The position numbers and the translations under genes are program-made. A stretch of DNA of 64,000 bases from Ustilago trichophora (lineage: Eukaryota > Basidiomycota > Ustilaginomycetes > Ustilaginales > Ustilaginaceae). Position 1 is the stretch's first letter, and every line of letters starts with the position of its first letter. This document shows positions 11,001 through 20,066 of this stretch, piece by piece. Under the pieces are notes generated by a model. It searched no databases. It saw only the letters and a program-made list of their open reading frames with translations, and was not told the DNA's origin. The stretch spans positions 496,001-560,000 of the forward strand of contig OOIN01000022.1 of NCBI GenBank assembly GCA_900323505.1, given 5' to 3'.

Positions 11001-11670
11001 AGCTTCGCCTGTCAACGACAACGGGATTGTGGGACATGGTTTGATCGAATACGAAAACATGCTGGTTCAAGGGATCTCTGTCAGTTCCAGTGGATACTCT
11101 GCTTCACCCAAAGATCATTTCTCTCTGGGAATCATAGCTGATTCCGCTGAAGAATCATCTTCTTTTGCACCACCTCCTGCATTTCAAGATGCAATCACCT
11201 TCTCTGGCTACGCACGAGCAACTAGCCCCCTTCGAAGGTACCCAGACATGCTAACACATTGGCAGATCAAACATCATCTCGTTCACAAGTCGGCCAAATT
11301 TCGCAAAGACGACATCAAACGTATCTTGCCCCAATTAGAGAGACAAGAAGTCACAGCAAAACAGCTGATGCGTTCAGCGGCTCGATTCTGGTTACACTCT
11401 CTACTGCAGCGTTCATTACTGGATCCAAACTTTCACAATGGTAAGCTGGTTGGTCCTTTCACGGCACGAGTAATGTTGCCAAAAGTAAGGGTAAGCAATG
11501 CTACCTTGTTTGGAAGGGTGAGAGTTAATGTTGCCGAATTGGGGATTCCGGCGGATTTGGAATGGGACGCCGCAGAAGCGCCACCAACTGCAGGCGAGGT
11601 TTTCAAGGTGATCCCCGTCGCTGTCATCACGGCTGGTATCAGATCCGGTCTCATTGTTCGTCGGGTGTGA
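8092..11670 (+). CDS. DSS1: Mitochondrial RNase II-family exoribonuclease (Dss1/Msu1 type)
   Basis: 1,192 residues, single exon. I chose the ATG at 8092 as the first in-frame ATG; it yields an N-terminus rich in Ser/Thr/Arg/Lys with almost no acidic residues (MKLTTASSYRALIEG...), typical of a mitochondrial presequence. The RNB catalytic domain is clear. The metal-binding block has Asp687, Glu693, Asp695 and Asp696 (DDEGAFELDDGISIE), followed by HIHIADPTAW and FPEARWAMLP. A late RNB motif, YARATSPLRRYPDM, starts at residue 1040. Glu at 693 replaces the Asp common in bacterial RNase II; I recall this as a trait of Dss1-like enzymes. Dss1 is the 3'-5' exonuclease of the mitochondrial degradosome with the helicase Suv3. 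Role in mitochondrial RNA turnover is inferred from family and presequence. Confidence 0.9.
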   Translation: MKLTTASSYRALIEGAQATTSRASAMVTRQIHTTSSTSDAQDRDANSPIYRSKRYNENNKQSRVSDTILTASRLGRHADSISKDTSDQYSGWKRTPGPSTRRNVGRPKLSREASKSMIRAIASDNVETLLGSYSASVLTAPLLTDEGDVEEGFQHTKDAKISAKDFIAPRRNLKPGDFVEVRRGTTSAVGIVLPPPEDESAAVHETTATAQSAQPSMKDLFILITTGQVVLYKENDVMMQIPQVIEPSLIRAAAVQSRLFVVSSNSLDTPSNSDGSHDSHSYTSSGEAVPTEGSALQEEPVDEPRFEARASICNKLRILERQKEKELQRILPAFQSLFLVPQQHQLGQKQGGEDKKVDEDFRLRRMDLRTGAITTFEAARMMHELQVRRGTGLSKKGRNEAGEMAPLTASTIYATHSLLMSHPTHFLADALSHRTSQLFMCRSDAERANLQLISKWIAGPPGSQGQAIIDAFCKKASKLREWAENHPHDPTGTPRIISVPNTDLDIAWTSEDRSIIEFLQASLGSRREVQADTHGSIAMEIVKRAGGHFRVLPYPNMGELMDVDKATKLLLVPKEKEGQKLGKSILETVGTDLSAGADLQHALVMRFLTSIGALPPWQNPIRLDASFRSATADENGGEPEREPNAGEGGSEIEAAKSPAKNFNLTLDQEVEAIRHDFGKSHTVYVIDDEGAFELDDGISIERVYGRETEQAWVHIHIADPTAWIQPDDPLGQRAERRFQTLYFPEARWAMLPDEFVRSGVGLRSTFAGGASADGQRVMTFSALVDLSSGLVQDVKIRPALVHNVKTISYNKVNDLLADPNGTQDEEGAELSLLLQLATRLSENRTRSSAFVAYRPSSSLSITPLPLPGVPISPTQLQRPYFFAGFPSINVSIVTNDSGNSHQSKAVPALSQFLVSEMMVLAGRIAASYGKAHNLAFAYRYQLRPESDKEVEEILCMRTNLPFSSGSDGAIASPVNDNGIVGHGLIEYENMLVQGISVSSSGYSASPKDHFSLGIIADSAEESSSFAPPPAFQDAITFSGYARATSPLRRYPDMLTHWQIKHHLVHKSAKFRKDDIKRILPQLERQEVTAKQLMRSAARFWLHSLLQRSLLDPNFHNGKLVGPFTARVMLPKVRVSNATLFGRVRVNVAELGIPADLEWDAAEAPPTAGEVFKVIPVAVITAGIRSGLIVRRV

Positions 11671-12139
11671 AACTGTCCTGTTCCTCCGCCACCAATCCAC
11701 CACCTTCTCATAATTTAACAAGCATAAAGCAGAAAACAAACAGCATAAATCGTACGCCTTGGCATCGGTTAAGCGTCGAACCTGCTTCATGATTGTGCGG
11801 TGCGGGACGAGTGCCAGAGCAATGTGTGGAACAAGGGAAGAGGTGTCGCTTCTAAGAAAAGAAAGATGCATTTAAGTTAGGCGAAACGAGACAGAGCGCG
11901 AGTTAGAGGCAGAAGGAGCGTTTACGGGTCAAAGAAAGAGTTCTGCGGGGTATAATAGAAAGCGAAAAGGAAGGACGTGCGGTCGATTGGCGGAGCTGGC
12001 CTTTAAAAGAGCGTCTGGATATTCTGAGATTTGGATGGTTGCAGTGCGCAACTCTAAACGTCGAGCTGTTGCGATCAAGTTCAAAAGGTGGCAATGTCAG
12101 CGAGCTATTCTCTACGCAGAGGTTGATTCTGTGCGCTCA
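11671..12139. other. Convergent intergenic region
   Basis: 469 bases between the 3' ends of the RNase II gene (plus) and the Spg1 gene (minus). It presumably carries both polyadenylation regions. An AT-rich stretch with AATTTAACAAGCATAAAG near 11712-11730 is a plausible 3'-end signal. No gene seen. Confidence 0.5.
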
Positions 12140-12871
12140 TCAACTTACATAGATCAACAAGGGCTCACCAGGGCCCTTGATTTCGGGGATGGTGCACTTT
12201 AAATCAAACGCTTTTGCCAGCAGCACTTTAAAGATCTTTTGCACATTGATAGCATGGCTTGTCGAGCAAAAGATGAGAGGAGCCTTCATGGCTTTTGAGA
12301 ACCTTCTTGCCTGCTTTGTAATTTCGTCCTGTTCTTCTCTAGGCAGAGTTGCATAATGATCGTACTTGGTGCCTACGAGGAAGGGGATGGCGGTCTTGTT
12401 GAATCCGCGAGCTTGACGATACCATTCCTTGATCGAGTTGAGGGTCGACTTTCGGGTGAGATCAAACATAAAGAGAATGGCTACGGCGTCGTTGCATACG
12501 AGTGGAAGCATGTTTACGAATTCACGTTGTCCTCCTAAATCCCAGATGGAAAAAGTGATTTCGGTGTTGCGGATCGAGATGGTTTTCTCCATAAAGTTGA
12601 CACCGAGCGTTTGAATATAGTCCTCGTTGAAGCTTCCTTCGACGTAGCGGACCATTAGACTCGTCTTTCCGATTTGAGAGTCGCCTACCATGCCCACTTT
12701 GAGGATGACACTGCGAGAAGAGTAGAAGTATGCACATGTGATCAAGGGTTAGACAGTTGGGGGGTGTTTTAGAGTAGGAAAGAGGAGTATGCGAACTCAC
12801 CTAGACTTTTCGGAACTCGCGCCGCTGGAAGCATCGTGACCGCTAGACGATGATGCGGCGGAAGCCGACAT
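12140..12871 (-). CDS. spg1: Septation-initiation Ras-like GTPase Spg1/Tem1
   Basis: Two exons, complement(join(12140..12710,12801..12871)), 213 residues. The 90-base intron has GTGAGT and CAG ends. Exon 1 encodes a Ser/Ala-rich leader of about 23 residues. The P-loop GDSQIGKTS lies at residues 33-41. WDLGGQ follows as the G3 motif and GTKYDH as the G4-like motif (TKxD). The highly characteristic stretches TLGVNFMEKTI and FCSTSHAINVQKIFK identify the Spg1/Tem1 branch rather than Rho or Rab. Spg1 acts at the spindle pole body upstream of the septation initiation/mitotic exit kinases. No C-terminal prenylation motif is seen, as expected for this family. The last codons TAT GTA AGT TGA contain a perfect GTAAGT donor, so an alternative spliced end is possible. 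Confidence 0.93.
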
Positions 12872-13689
12872 CTTGTCATCAACTCAGCCGAGCCTGACGA
12901 TGGGATGGCGGGTTGAATGCCTGTAGCTTGTATGGTCAATGCACCACTTGGCAGATCGCTTTCGAGGCTTTCGGGGGTCGCTGCTCAGCCTGAGTACTAC
13001 TTGCGATGGGTCAAAATGTTGCCTTGGCTGCCTTGACAATAAATGGTTGGTAGAGTAGTTGAAAGATGAGATCTAGATGGTGACGCACAGCAAAGGCAAG
13101 CGTGAATGGTCGAGCACAGGCCTTGGAAGCTGCAGCATGCTGTGTGGGCTGAGACCAACACTTTTTCCCTTTTCACTGCAACCGCGTCTGTACTACGCTA
13201 TAGTCCCTCATGCATCAGAGCACTCTTCACCTCTCCGCTTCTCCACTTTTCCACCTCTCCAGGCTGTCACTTTGTTCGGCGTGCAGTGAGCGATTCCTTC
13301 AAAATCACACACATGGCACACACACGCGCGCGCCAATCTCGAATCGCCGATGTGATGGGCTGGCAAGATCAAGGTTGCCCGATAAGAATCGCGTCTTTTA
13401 GCTCCTTGCTGGCCTTCTCGCATCGACAACTTGATCCACTTGCTCCCGTTGCTTGGGCCTCTATCCACGACTCCATCTCACAAGCACAACGGCCACACAT
13501 CACACTCCCATCTCTCCGAACTCCGGCACAGTAGATCAACTTTCGCTTTGCCCCACAGGAGCATAACCCTAATCTTAACCTTGCTCAACATCCAACTTCA
13601 TCGGATCTGACCGCGCCACCAACACACACGCACGCACACCCTCTTTCGCCTTTCTAACCGGTCTCGCGCTCCTCTCTCGCGCCACAATC
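12872..13689. other. Divergent promoter region of spg1 and IES2
   Basis: 818 bases between two divergently transcribed genes. It contains CA-rich and CT-rich tracts, including the short CA/CG alternation at 13313-13331 and the CA tract at 13620-13640 close to the IES2 start. No supportable ORF. Confidence 0.55.
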
Positions 13690-15297
13690 ATGCCTCCCGA
13701 CTACGACGCTCTTTCCGAAGGCAGCGATCTCACCGGCGAAGATTCCGCCAGCGACCATCACCAATCCTCTGACGAAGCCATGCCTTCTGCCCCGCGTACA
13801 CCTTCCAAGAAGCGACGTCGTATCGTACGCACCGTGGCTGACGATGATGACGACGAAGAAGAGGATGAGGTGGCTGGTGCGTTGGAGGACGATCAGCTGG
13901 ATGACGAGGAAGACGACAATGATGAGCTCGATGAAGAGGAGGAGGATGAAGACTACGATGCACCCTCTGGTTCTCATAGGACTGCATCTAGGAGTTCTGG
14001 TCGCAAATCTGCTGCATCAACACGTTCTGCCGCAGCTGCATCGACGCCAAAGCGTTCCGCAAGAACATCGGCACGTACCGCAACCGCGAGTTCGACTCCA
14101 ACCGCAAGTGTCAGCAAAAAGTCTCTCCGTGTCAAACTCACTCGCACACCCAACGCCGCCACTGCAGCGAAACAAGACACTTCCCCCGCACCCAAAGCTC
14201 GACCCTCACGCGCAGCTACAGCGTCCACGCCCCCTTCTCGTCGCGCCAAGGACTCATCCAAAGTCAAATGGAAGCCTCGTACCAGCAAATCCAAATACTC
14301 TGACGACGACGGCGACGACGACGATGAAATCCCCACTCACGAAGACGACGAGCTCGACGAAGGCTCTGACGGCGACCTCGACCGATCTCTTGCACCCACT
14401 CGCGACGGTACCCTCTCCAACTCTGCTTCCGACGATGACGATGAAGATGCATCCGAACCAGACGAAGCCACAGCAGCCGAAATGGCCGCCATCATTGGCA
14501 AAACCGCCCGTCAGCTAGCTCGTGAAGGCGGAGTGGAATCCGAGCATATGGAATTACCCATGTTTGATCCGAACCGCAAGAAAAAGTTGACCGAAAACGA
14601 GATTGCCTTGCGACGATCCGAGACGGCACGAAAACGAAAGAATCAAGTCGAGAAAAAGTTGGAAGATGACAAAGTGGAAACGATCAATCGTCTGCTGAAA
14701 AAGCAGGTGGGGAGGAGTAGAAACAAGTTACCCAGGGCAGGGAGTGCAGAGGATTCGGATGAGGAGGCTGAACAAGCCAGAAAGCGTGGAAGAGAAGAGT
14801 TGTCGAGAAAGGCACTCAAGGAGATGCCTGCTCCATTCTTTCGATATATCGATAGGGCGGATGGCAAAGTGTTGGGTGTACCTAGTGGACCGCCGTTGAT
14901 TGAAGAGGTGTGGGGGAGCAACTATGTCGAAGTCAATCAGACGCTTGTTCAGCAGCTCGATGAGCCGATCAAGCAAGAGAAACAAGGAACGCTTCTGGGG
15001 GAAAAGGCTAAGATGCTAGAGGAGAAAGCCAGGAAACGTCTGGCAGAGCAAGGTGAAGAGTGGAAGCAAATCCAAGCACTCGAACAGGTTTGGGGTCAAG
15101 AAGGTCTGTACGAGTACAAATTCCGAAGTGCTCTCGGTCAATCGAGGAAGGTTTGGATTGGTTCCAAACGACCGCCTACACCAGAACAGCAGCAACTGCC
15201 AGAAGAACAACAGGTCGACGAAAACGACGAGCAAACTCCAGTAGACAGCGAGGCTCAGAAGCATCAGGGACACGCTGATGACGCCAATACAATGTGA
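13690..15297 (+). CDS. IES2: INO80 chromatin-remodelling complex subunit Ies2 (PAPA-1-like domain)
   Basis: 535 residues, single exon. The N-terminal half alternates acidic Asp/Glu runs with basic Ser/Ala/Thr/Arg-rich stretches, as in nuclear chromatin proteins. Around residues 300-340 lies ENEIALRRSETARKRKNQVE followed by KLEDDKVETINRLLKKQ, the PAPA-1-like conserved region (PF04795) of Ies2/INO80B. A second conserved block follows at about 375-415 (PAPFFRYIDRADGKVLGVP ... EEVWG). A coiled, Glu/Lys/Gln-rich C-terminus ends the protein. Ies2 activates the ATPase of INO80 and helps nucleosome sliding; that role is taken from the family. The HIT-type zinc finger found in animal INO80B is not visible here. 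Confidence 0.85.
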   Translation: MPPDYDALSEGSDLTGEDSASDHHQSSDEAMPSAPRTPSKKRRRIVRTVADDDDDEEEDEVAGALEDDQLDDEEDDNDELDEEEEDEDYDAPSGSHRTASRSSGRKSAASTRSAAAASTPKRSARTSARTATASSTPTASVSKKSLRVKLTRTPNAATAAKQDTSPAPKARPSRAATASTPPSRRAKDSSKVKWKPRTSKSKYSDDDGDDDDEIPTHEDDELDEGSDGDLDRSLAPTRDGTLSNSASDDDDEDASEPDEATAAEMAAIIGKTARQLAREGGVESEHMELPMFDPNRKKKLTENEIALRRSETARKRKNQVEKKLEDDKVETINRLLKKQVGRSRNKLPRAGSAEDSDEEAEQARKRGREELSRKALKEMPAPFFRYIDRADGKVLGVPSGPPLIEEVWGSNYVEVNQTLVQQLDEPIKQEKQGTLLGEKAKMLEEKARKRLAEQGEEWKQIQALEQVWGQEGLYEYKFRSALGQSRKVWIGSKRPPTPEQQQLPEEQQVDENDEQTPVDSEAQKHQGHADDANTM

Positions 15298-16248
15298 TGT
15301 CCAAATATGCTTCCTTATAGCAACACTTGTTATCCACGAGCAAATTGCCAAATACCAATGCCTCGAGACAAGTCTGCCTTAGAATGGAGCAACGAGAAAG
15401 CATCCTCGAGACCTAGAGGCCAAGCTTGAAAATGACTGTGGACTGGATTCCATCTCGAACCTTTTCTCTCACCACAATTGGGTCTTCTGAGCACATGTCT
15501 TCCAGAGCAGCCCACAGATCCGATCCAACTACATCCATCAAAAGAGATTGAGAAAAGCGGTGTTCAGATTCTTTGTTTGTGCTTATGCGTTATTGCGACG
15601 ACGATACTACTACAAGAGCCGTTGACGAGAATACCCAACCCCACGAGAACAGTGAGCAAAGAGGGATGAAGGCGGACTGGATGCGGTGGAAAAGTGAGGG
15701 AGGGGGGGATGCAAGATGCAGAACGACGTGGGAAAGATATATTTGGAGATAGTGGTACAACAAGAGATAGAAGTTTGCATATGCGTGGACACGACAGATT
15801 GCTGACAAGATTCGTTTGCACGGCCTCGATGCCGGCATGTCATTGATGATGATCATGAGGAGGGATCATGTTTAGCTTGTGCTGGGTAGCAAGACTCGGG
15901 ACTCAGACAGCCGCAGAGCCAGTGCCAGCCCCTGCTGGGACACACGATCGGGTGGGGGTAAAAGGGAGCGCAGACGCGCCAAACGGCTAGAGTGCAGTCA
16001 AGAGAAAACGGAAGCCGGTCTCGGCGGAGCCAGTAGGTATGGGTTTTCTTGCGTAGCCAGTGCGGAGTCAGAGACGGAGAAGAACAAAGCTAGAACGGAA
16101 ACGAGCCACGGCGCGATATCGATTCGACAAAACAGGCGGAAATGCGGGCAAGCGCATGAGGAGCGGCTGCGTGCAGCAACAACAATGGGATCAACTGTTA
16201 GCTCTTTCGCGAAGTAGAGCGCGATCAGTTGCCACACGTAGCCGCTCC
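15298..16248. other. Convergent intergenic region with an imperfect inverted duplication
   Basis: About 950 bases between the 3' ends of IES2 (plus) and the next gene (minus). No supportable gene. Close to the right edge, 16144-16173 is an imperfect inverted copy of 16235-16263, which covers the last codons and stop of the neighbouring gene; the centre is the palindrome TTCGCGAA near 16207-16214. Confidence 0.6.
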
Positions 16249-16263
16249 TCATGCACTTGCCGC
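16144..16263. repeat. Imperfect inverted repeat at the 3' end of the minus-strand gene
   Basis: The left arm (16144-16173) and the reverse complement of the right arm (16235-16263) share a core GCATGAGGAGCGGCT with few mismatches around it. The right arm contains the TGA stop codon of the gene ending at 16249. The spacer of about 60 bases is itself partly symmetric around TTCGCGAA. RNA from either strand could fold into a long hairpin. Confidence 0.7.
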
Positions 16264-17315
16264 AACCGCCTTTGGCACCTTCGGCGCCTTTGCCTTCTTG
16301 CTCTTCTTCTCTGACTCGGCGCGAGGAGGCAGAGCCTCTTCCCAGACCTTCTCGTTGAGGCCCTTGACATCGCGAGTGTGCGAGCGCTTGGCGTCCTGAG
16401 CAGCGCGCATGGTGGCCTCGTAAGCTTCGGCTCCCAAGATCTTGCGAAGCTCAATCTCGTTCTTCTTCATCCAGAAGACGGGAGGTAGGGTGCGAACCAT
16501 CTTCTCGCTTGCGGCGAACACGGCGCGGTGTCGCATAGCGGGGGCTTCTGGGTCGTCGCGAAGGTCGGACTGCTTGGTGTTGGGCTGCATGGCATCCTTG
16601 CGGTTGTACTCGAGCTTAGCCATACCGGGGGAGAGGCACTGAACAAGGTAGAAGATGTTCTCGAGGGGTTCGGGGGTATCCAAGATGACGTTGGGCTCTC
16701 GGTCGCTGTTGTCACCGTCACCATCGACGCGCACCTTCCAGATGAACTCGTTGTCGAGCTTGTATGAGGGGGCATTCTCCTTGCGACGACGGAGGGTCTT
16801 GCGCTGCTTGCCATCCTCGTTGTCGTCAGCCTTGTCCTCGTCGGCAGGTCGGCTAGATCGGTGGAAGTCGATGAACTTCTTGGGGATCCTGATGTACATA
16901 AAGCCGTCCTCGGTGAAGGCACCGTGAGGAGCGTTGCGGCGGAGCACATAGAGCTCTGTGCGGGCAGAGTCGGTGCCCGCCCAACCGCTAGTCTCGAGCT
17001 TCTGGCGCTGCTCGAGGATGAAGGGCCTTGCCTTCTCCCAGGACTCACGAGTCCAAGGCTTGGAGACGTGGTCGAGACGGACCATCTTCTTGGCCTCGTC
17101 CAAGACTGCATCAGAGCTGTCGAAGATCACACCGCAGTCCTTGGGGCCCTGTTGGTGGTAAAATTGGAAGAGAAAATGGGTCAGTATGTGCGTGACATGG
17201 ACAACGAGGAGGCTGAAGCGCCACAGTGGAGTGCCGAGACGATGAGGAGAGAGGTACATACTGCATTGGTGAGGTCGACAGCCTGCTCCTGGTTCTTGTT
17301 GTTCTTCTTGCCCAT
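16249..17315 (-). CDS. Unrecognised conserved-looking protein, two exons
   Basis: Complement(join(16249..17148,17262..17315)), 317 residues. Exon 1 encodes MGKKNNKNQEQAVDLTNA; the 113-base intron has GTATGT and CAG ends and keeps frame into GPKDCGVIFDSSDAV. The protein is hydrophilic, with no signal peptide or membrane segment. It has a basic start, an acidic/basic patch (DEDKADDNEDGKQRKTLRRR) near residue 150, a folded-looking stretch NVILDTPEPLENIFYLVQ, and a Lys/Ala/Pro-rich tail (KKSKKAKAPKVPK). I do not recognise a domain. The lysine-rich ends suggest a nuclear, nucleolar or RNA-associated protein, but that is inference. Codon use is strongly C-ending, like a well-expressed gene. Confidence 0.8.
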
Positions 17316-19753
17316 TTTGAACGGAAGATATATGAGTGGGGAGGGGGGTTTGAGGGGTGGGGGGGAGGGGATTAGCCTATGCTAAAGACGCTGGAGTTGT
17401 TGGGGTACGTAGCCCGAGCGGCTACGAGAAGGTTTGCTGGTGGTGAGGCGCAAGGACGAACGACTAGATTCTAGCTCGTTCGTGACTGATCCAGATTCGA
17501 AAAGTGTCAGACGGCCGACTGTGGACTACAACGGCGGCGGGGAGATTGCGCTTGGGGGGGCAGGGAGTCTTAATTCGACAATGGCAACAGAGCAAACGCT
17601 GCGTCAGTGATAGAGTTGGTTGTTGGCTAAATAGTTGGTGTCTTGAGAGCGAAGAGCGACTCGAGAGCGTGTATTGTATCGTATGATGTTATGATGGGAG
17701 AAGAAGGGAAGGTTGATGGAAGGAGCAGGACTTTATACGGAAACCAACCGACGATGGAGCTTCGAGGGAATGCTCGAGGATGACTAGGACCACGCTGCGC
17801 TTGACAAGAGAGCCGCACGGTCCCTCGCTTCTTGCTTCTCTTTGACAAAAACTGCTTTGACAGAGACAGAGAGAGGCAGTCAACAGGGCAAAGTGGACAT
17901 GGGAGAACCGACAAAGTAAGTCGGCAGCAGTGTGATCTGGCTGTGACAAGAGACACTGAGCCAGTGCAGCATCGAGAACACAGGCGGGCGAGCTCACGCG
18001 GGCACGCAAATGAGCGGCAGAATGGCAGAAGCGTCTTTGCACCCCGCCGTTACCTGGGTCAGACGAGCGGAGCCTTTTCTCTGTGCATTGACGTTGCAGC
18101 AGCAGCAGCAGCAGCAGCAAAGGCTGTGTGTAGCATCAAGAGTCGGAACACGCCGAAGACTCTTGGAAGGGCGCAGCGTCTAACCATGCTACGAAAGGCC
18201 GCAGCCAGAAAAGCGGCTAGAATCGTGCGGGGATTAAGGATTCTACCAAACGACAGGCATTAGGCGAGTGTCGAGCAGCGCAGCCGACCGTCGAGGAGAG
18301 AGGCAATACAGCAGCATCAAAGAATTGATCTATTGTTCTGGTCTGAATGTGAGGGCAGATGACAAACCGAGGCTTCAAATCAGAGGTCGGGGACAAGCGC
18401 AGAGGCAGAGGGCTAAAGACACTGGCTTAGAAAGTGGCTTTTGCCCTCGATGTTGTCGTGGCTCTGTTCATCTGCCTTACCCCAACAACTCACCTCACCG
18501 GCCCTGCTATGCTCATGCTTCAGCAAAGCAGCGGTCTCAGCTTCACGGTTGCCCCGACAGGCAAGAGCACGCTCTGACGCGGCTACACACTATCGGCATT
18601 GATTGTCTCGCTGGATTAATCCTGGGTGTCTGCGCAGCCTGTTCACAGCCAAAGATGGCCGGCGCTAGCCTCTCTCTCACATCGTTCTACACTTTGAACG
18701 GCGCTCGAGCGGTACAATCACTTGAGCAAGACCGTGGCCGTGATTCTCTGCACCCTGCAGGTGCAATGCGGGGCACCGCCTTTTCTCCCTCCTTATCTCT
18801 GCGCTTCGAGCAACGTTGCCCGAATTGGTTGCCTGGCACTGCTCGTCAGACGATTCTGTTACAACTCCCGTCCCAGAGCAGCCTCCTCCCCCCTGACCTT
18901 GCCAAGCTCAACATCGTCTCTTCTCTCGCTCTGGCTCACAATAAGCTTTGAGTTCATGAGAGAATCTGTGCGTGGATGTGAAGCAAACTGGAGTCGGATG
19001 TGCCGTGCGGGCGTTTGGGTGGAGACGGGTTTCTGCGCCTGGTGTCGAAAACAGGCAGGGTCAGGTGAACGGAGCCAAAATGCCGTAAAACGAACCGAAA
19101 TGTCGCGATAGAGATGAGGCGAGACGAGGCGACATGCACACCTTTTGCAGGAAAGGCGTAGAAAGAAGCGACTGGAGAAGGCCGACAGAGAGAGAGAGAG
19201 GCAGACTGTGTTCCTAAACAAAGCACGGGGCAACGCTATGCTACAGTTTTCTGATGCCGCCTTTCCCACATGTTTTCCTGCCTCTGATGTCTGCGCCAAT
19301 ATAAGAGCCTATTTCGGCCGCTCACCATTCCTCTCCTCGCCCGATGCTCACCAGATTCATCAACCTGGACTTGAGATCTTAGAAACTCATATTCACCTTT
19401 ACCATTGAGGGTGGTGACACGACCTTGAAGAAAAAGAATGGGTAGAGCAATCGACTAGATTCAAACGGATTGGATGAGCTGGAGCGACCGGATCGAGATG
19501 AGGTGAATGCGGAGTGAGGCTGTCTCTTGTCTCTTGCGCACATCTAGCCGAGCACAACGCACGCTAGATAAGGCAGACTCACAGAGACTAAGACTTGACC
19601 AGCCCTCTGTGCCGAGGCACTTGGCCTGCTTCTATTGCGCACTCCTCCACAACTCTCACTCTCTCTGCATCAAAAAAAAAAAAAAGTAAAAAAGTGTGGG
19701 GTAAATATGCAGGGTTTAGCAACTTTTCTCTTTTCTCTTTTGGTCTCCAGCCT

Positions 19754-19782
19754 TGTGACGTGTGACGTGTGACCTTGTGACC
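19754..19782. promoter_or_regulatory. Cluster of TGACGTG/TGACC half-sites
   Basis: The sequence holds two adjacent copies of TGTGACG followed by two TGTGACC-like copies. TGACGTG is a common bZIP (ATF/CREB-type) half-site. The cluster stands alone in the gene-poor region, so a regulatory role is only suggested. Confidence 0.3.
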
Positions 19783-20043
19783 AACCGATCCCATGACCTC
19801 TCATTTGAAAAATAATCAGGAAAAAGCCTTAAATTCATTTCTGAACAACAACCTTTTTGATCAGCCATGCGAGATTACAGCCGCTTTCCAGCTCCGCGCG
19901 ACAACTCGTTATCAGCCCAACATCCCCACACGAATTGACTGAGAAAAGGCTGGCCCGCCAGCGAAATGGCGCTGCGCCTCGGTCCAGCAACTCGATTCCC
20001 TCGGCTGCTGCTTCGGTTGCGTTGCTACTGTTTGGCTGGTGTA

Positions 20044-20066
20044 TGTGTGTGTGTGTGTGTGTGTGT
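20044..20066. repeat. (TG)n microsatellite
   Basis: Uninterrupted alternating TG over 23 bases within the gene-poor region. Confidence 0.95.

Noticed and set aside
13562..13582. Telomere-like AACCCTAATCTTAACC, and a similar CCCTAACCCC near 43360
   Set aside because: Only one or two imperfect units each, without a tandem array; both sit in ordinary intergenic DNA.
18268..18951. 227-codon frame in the gene-poor region
   Set aside because: Starts at GTG, has random-looking composition, and no splice or promoter support.
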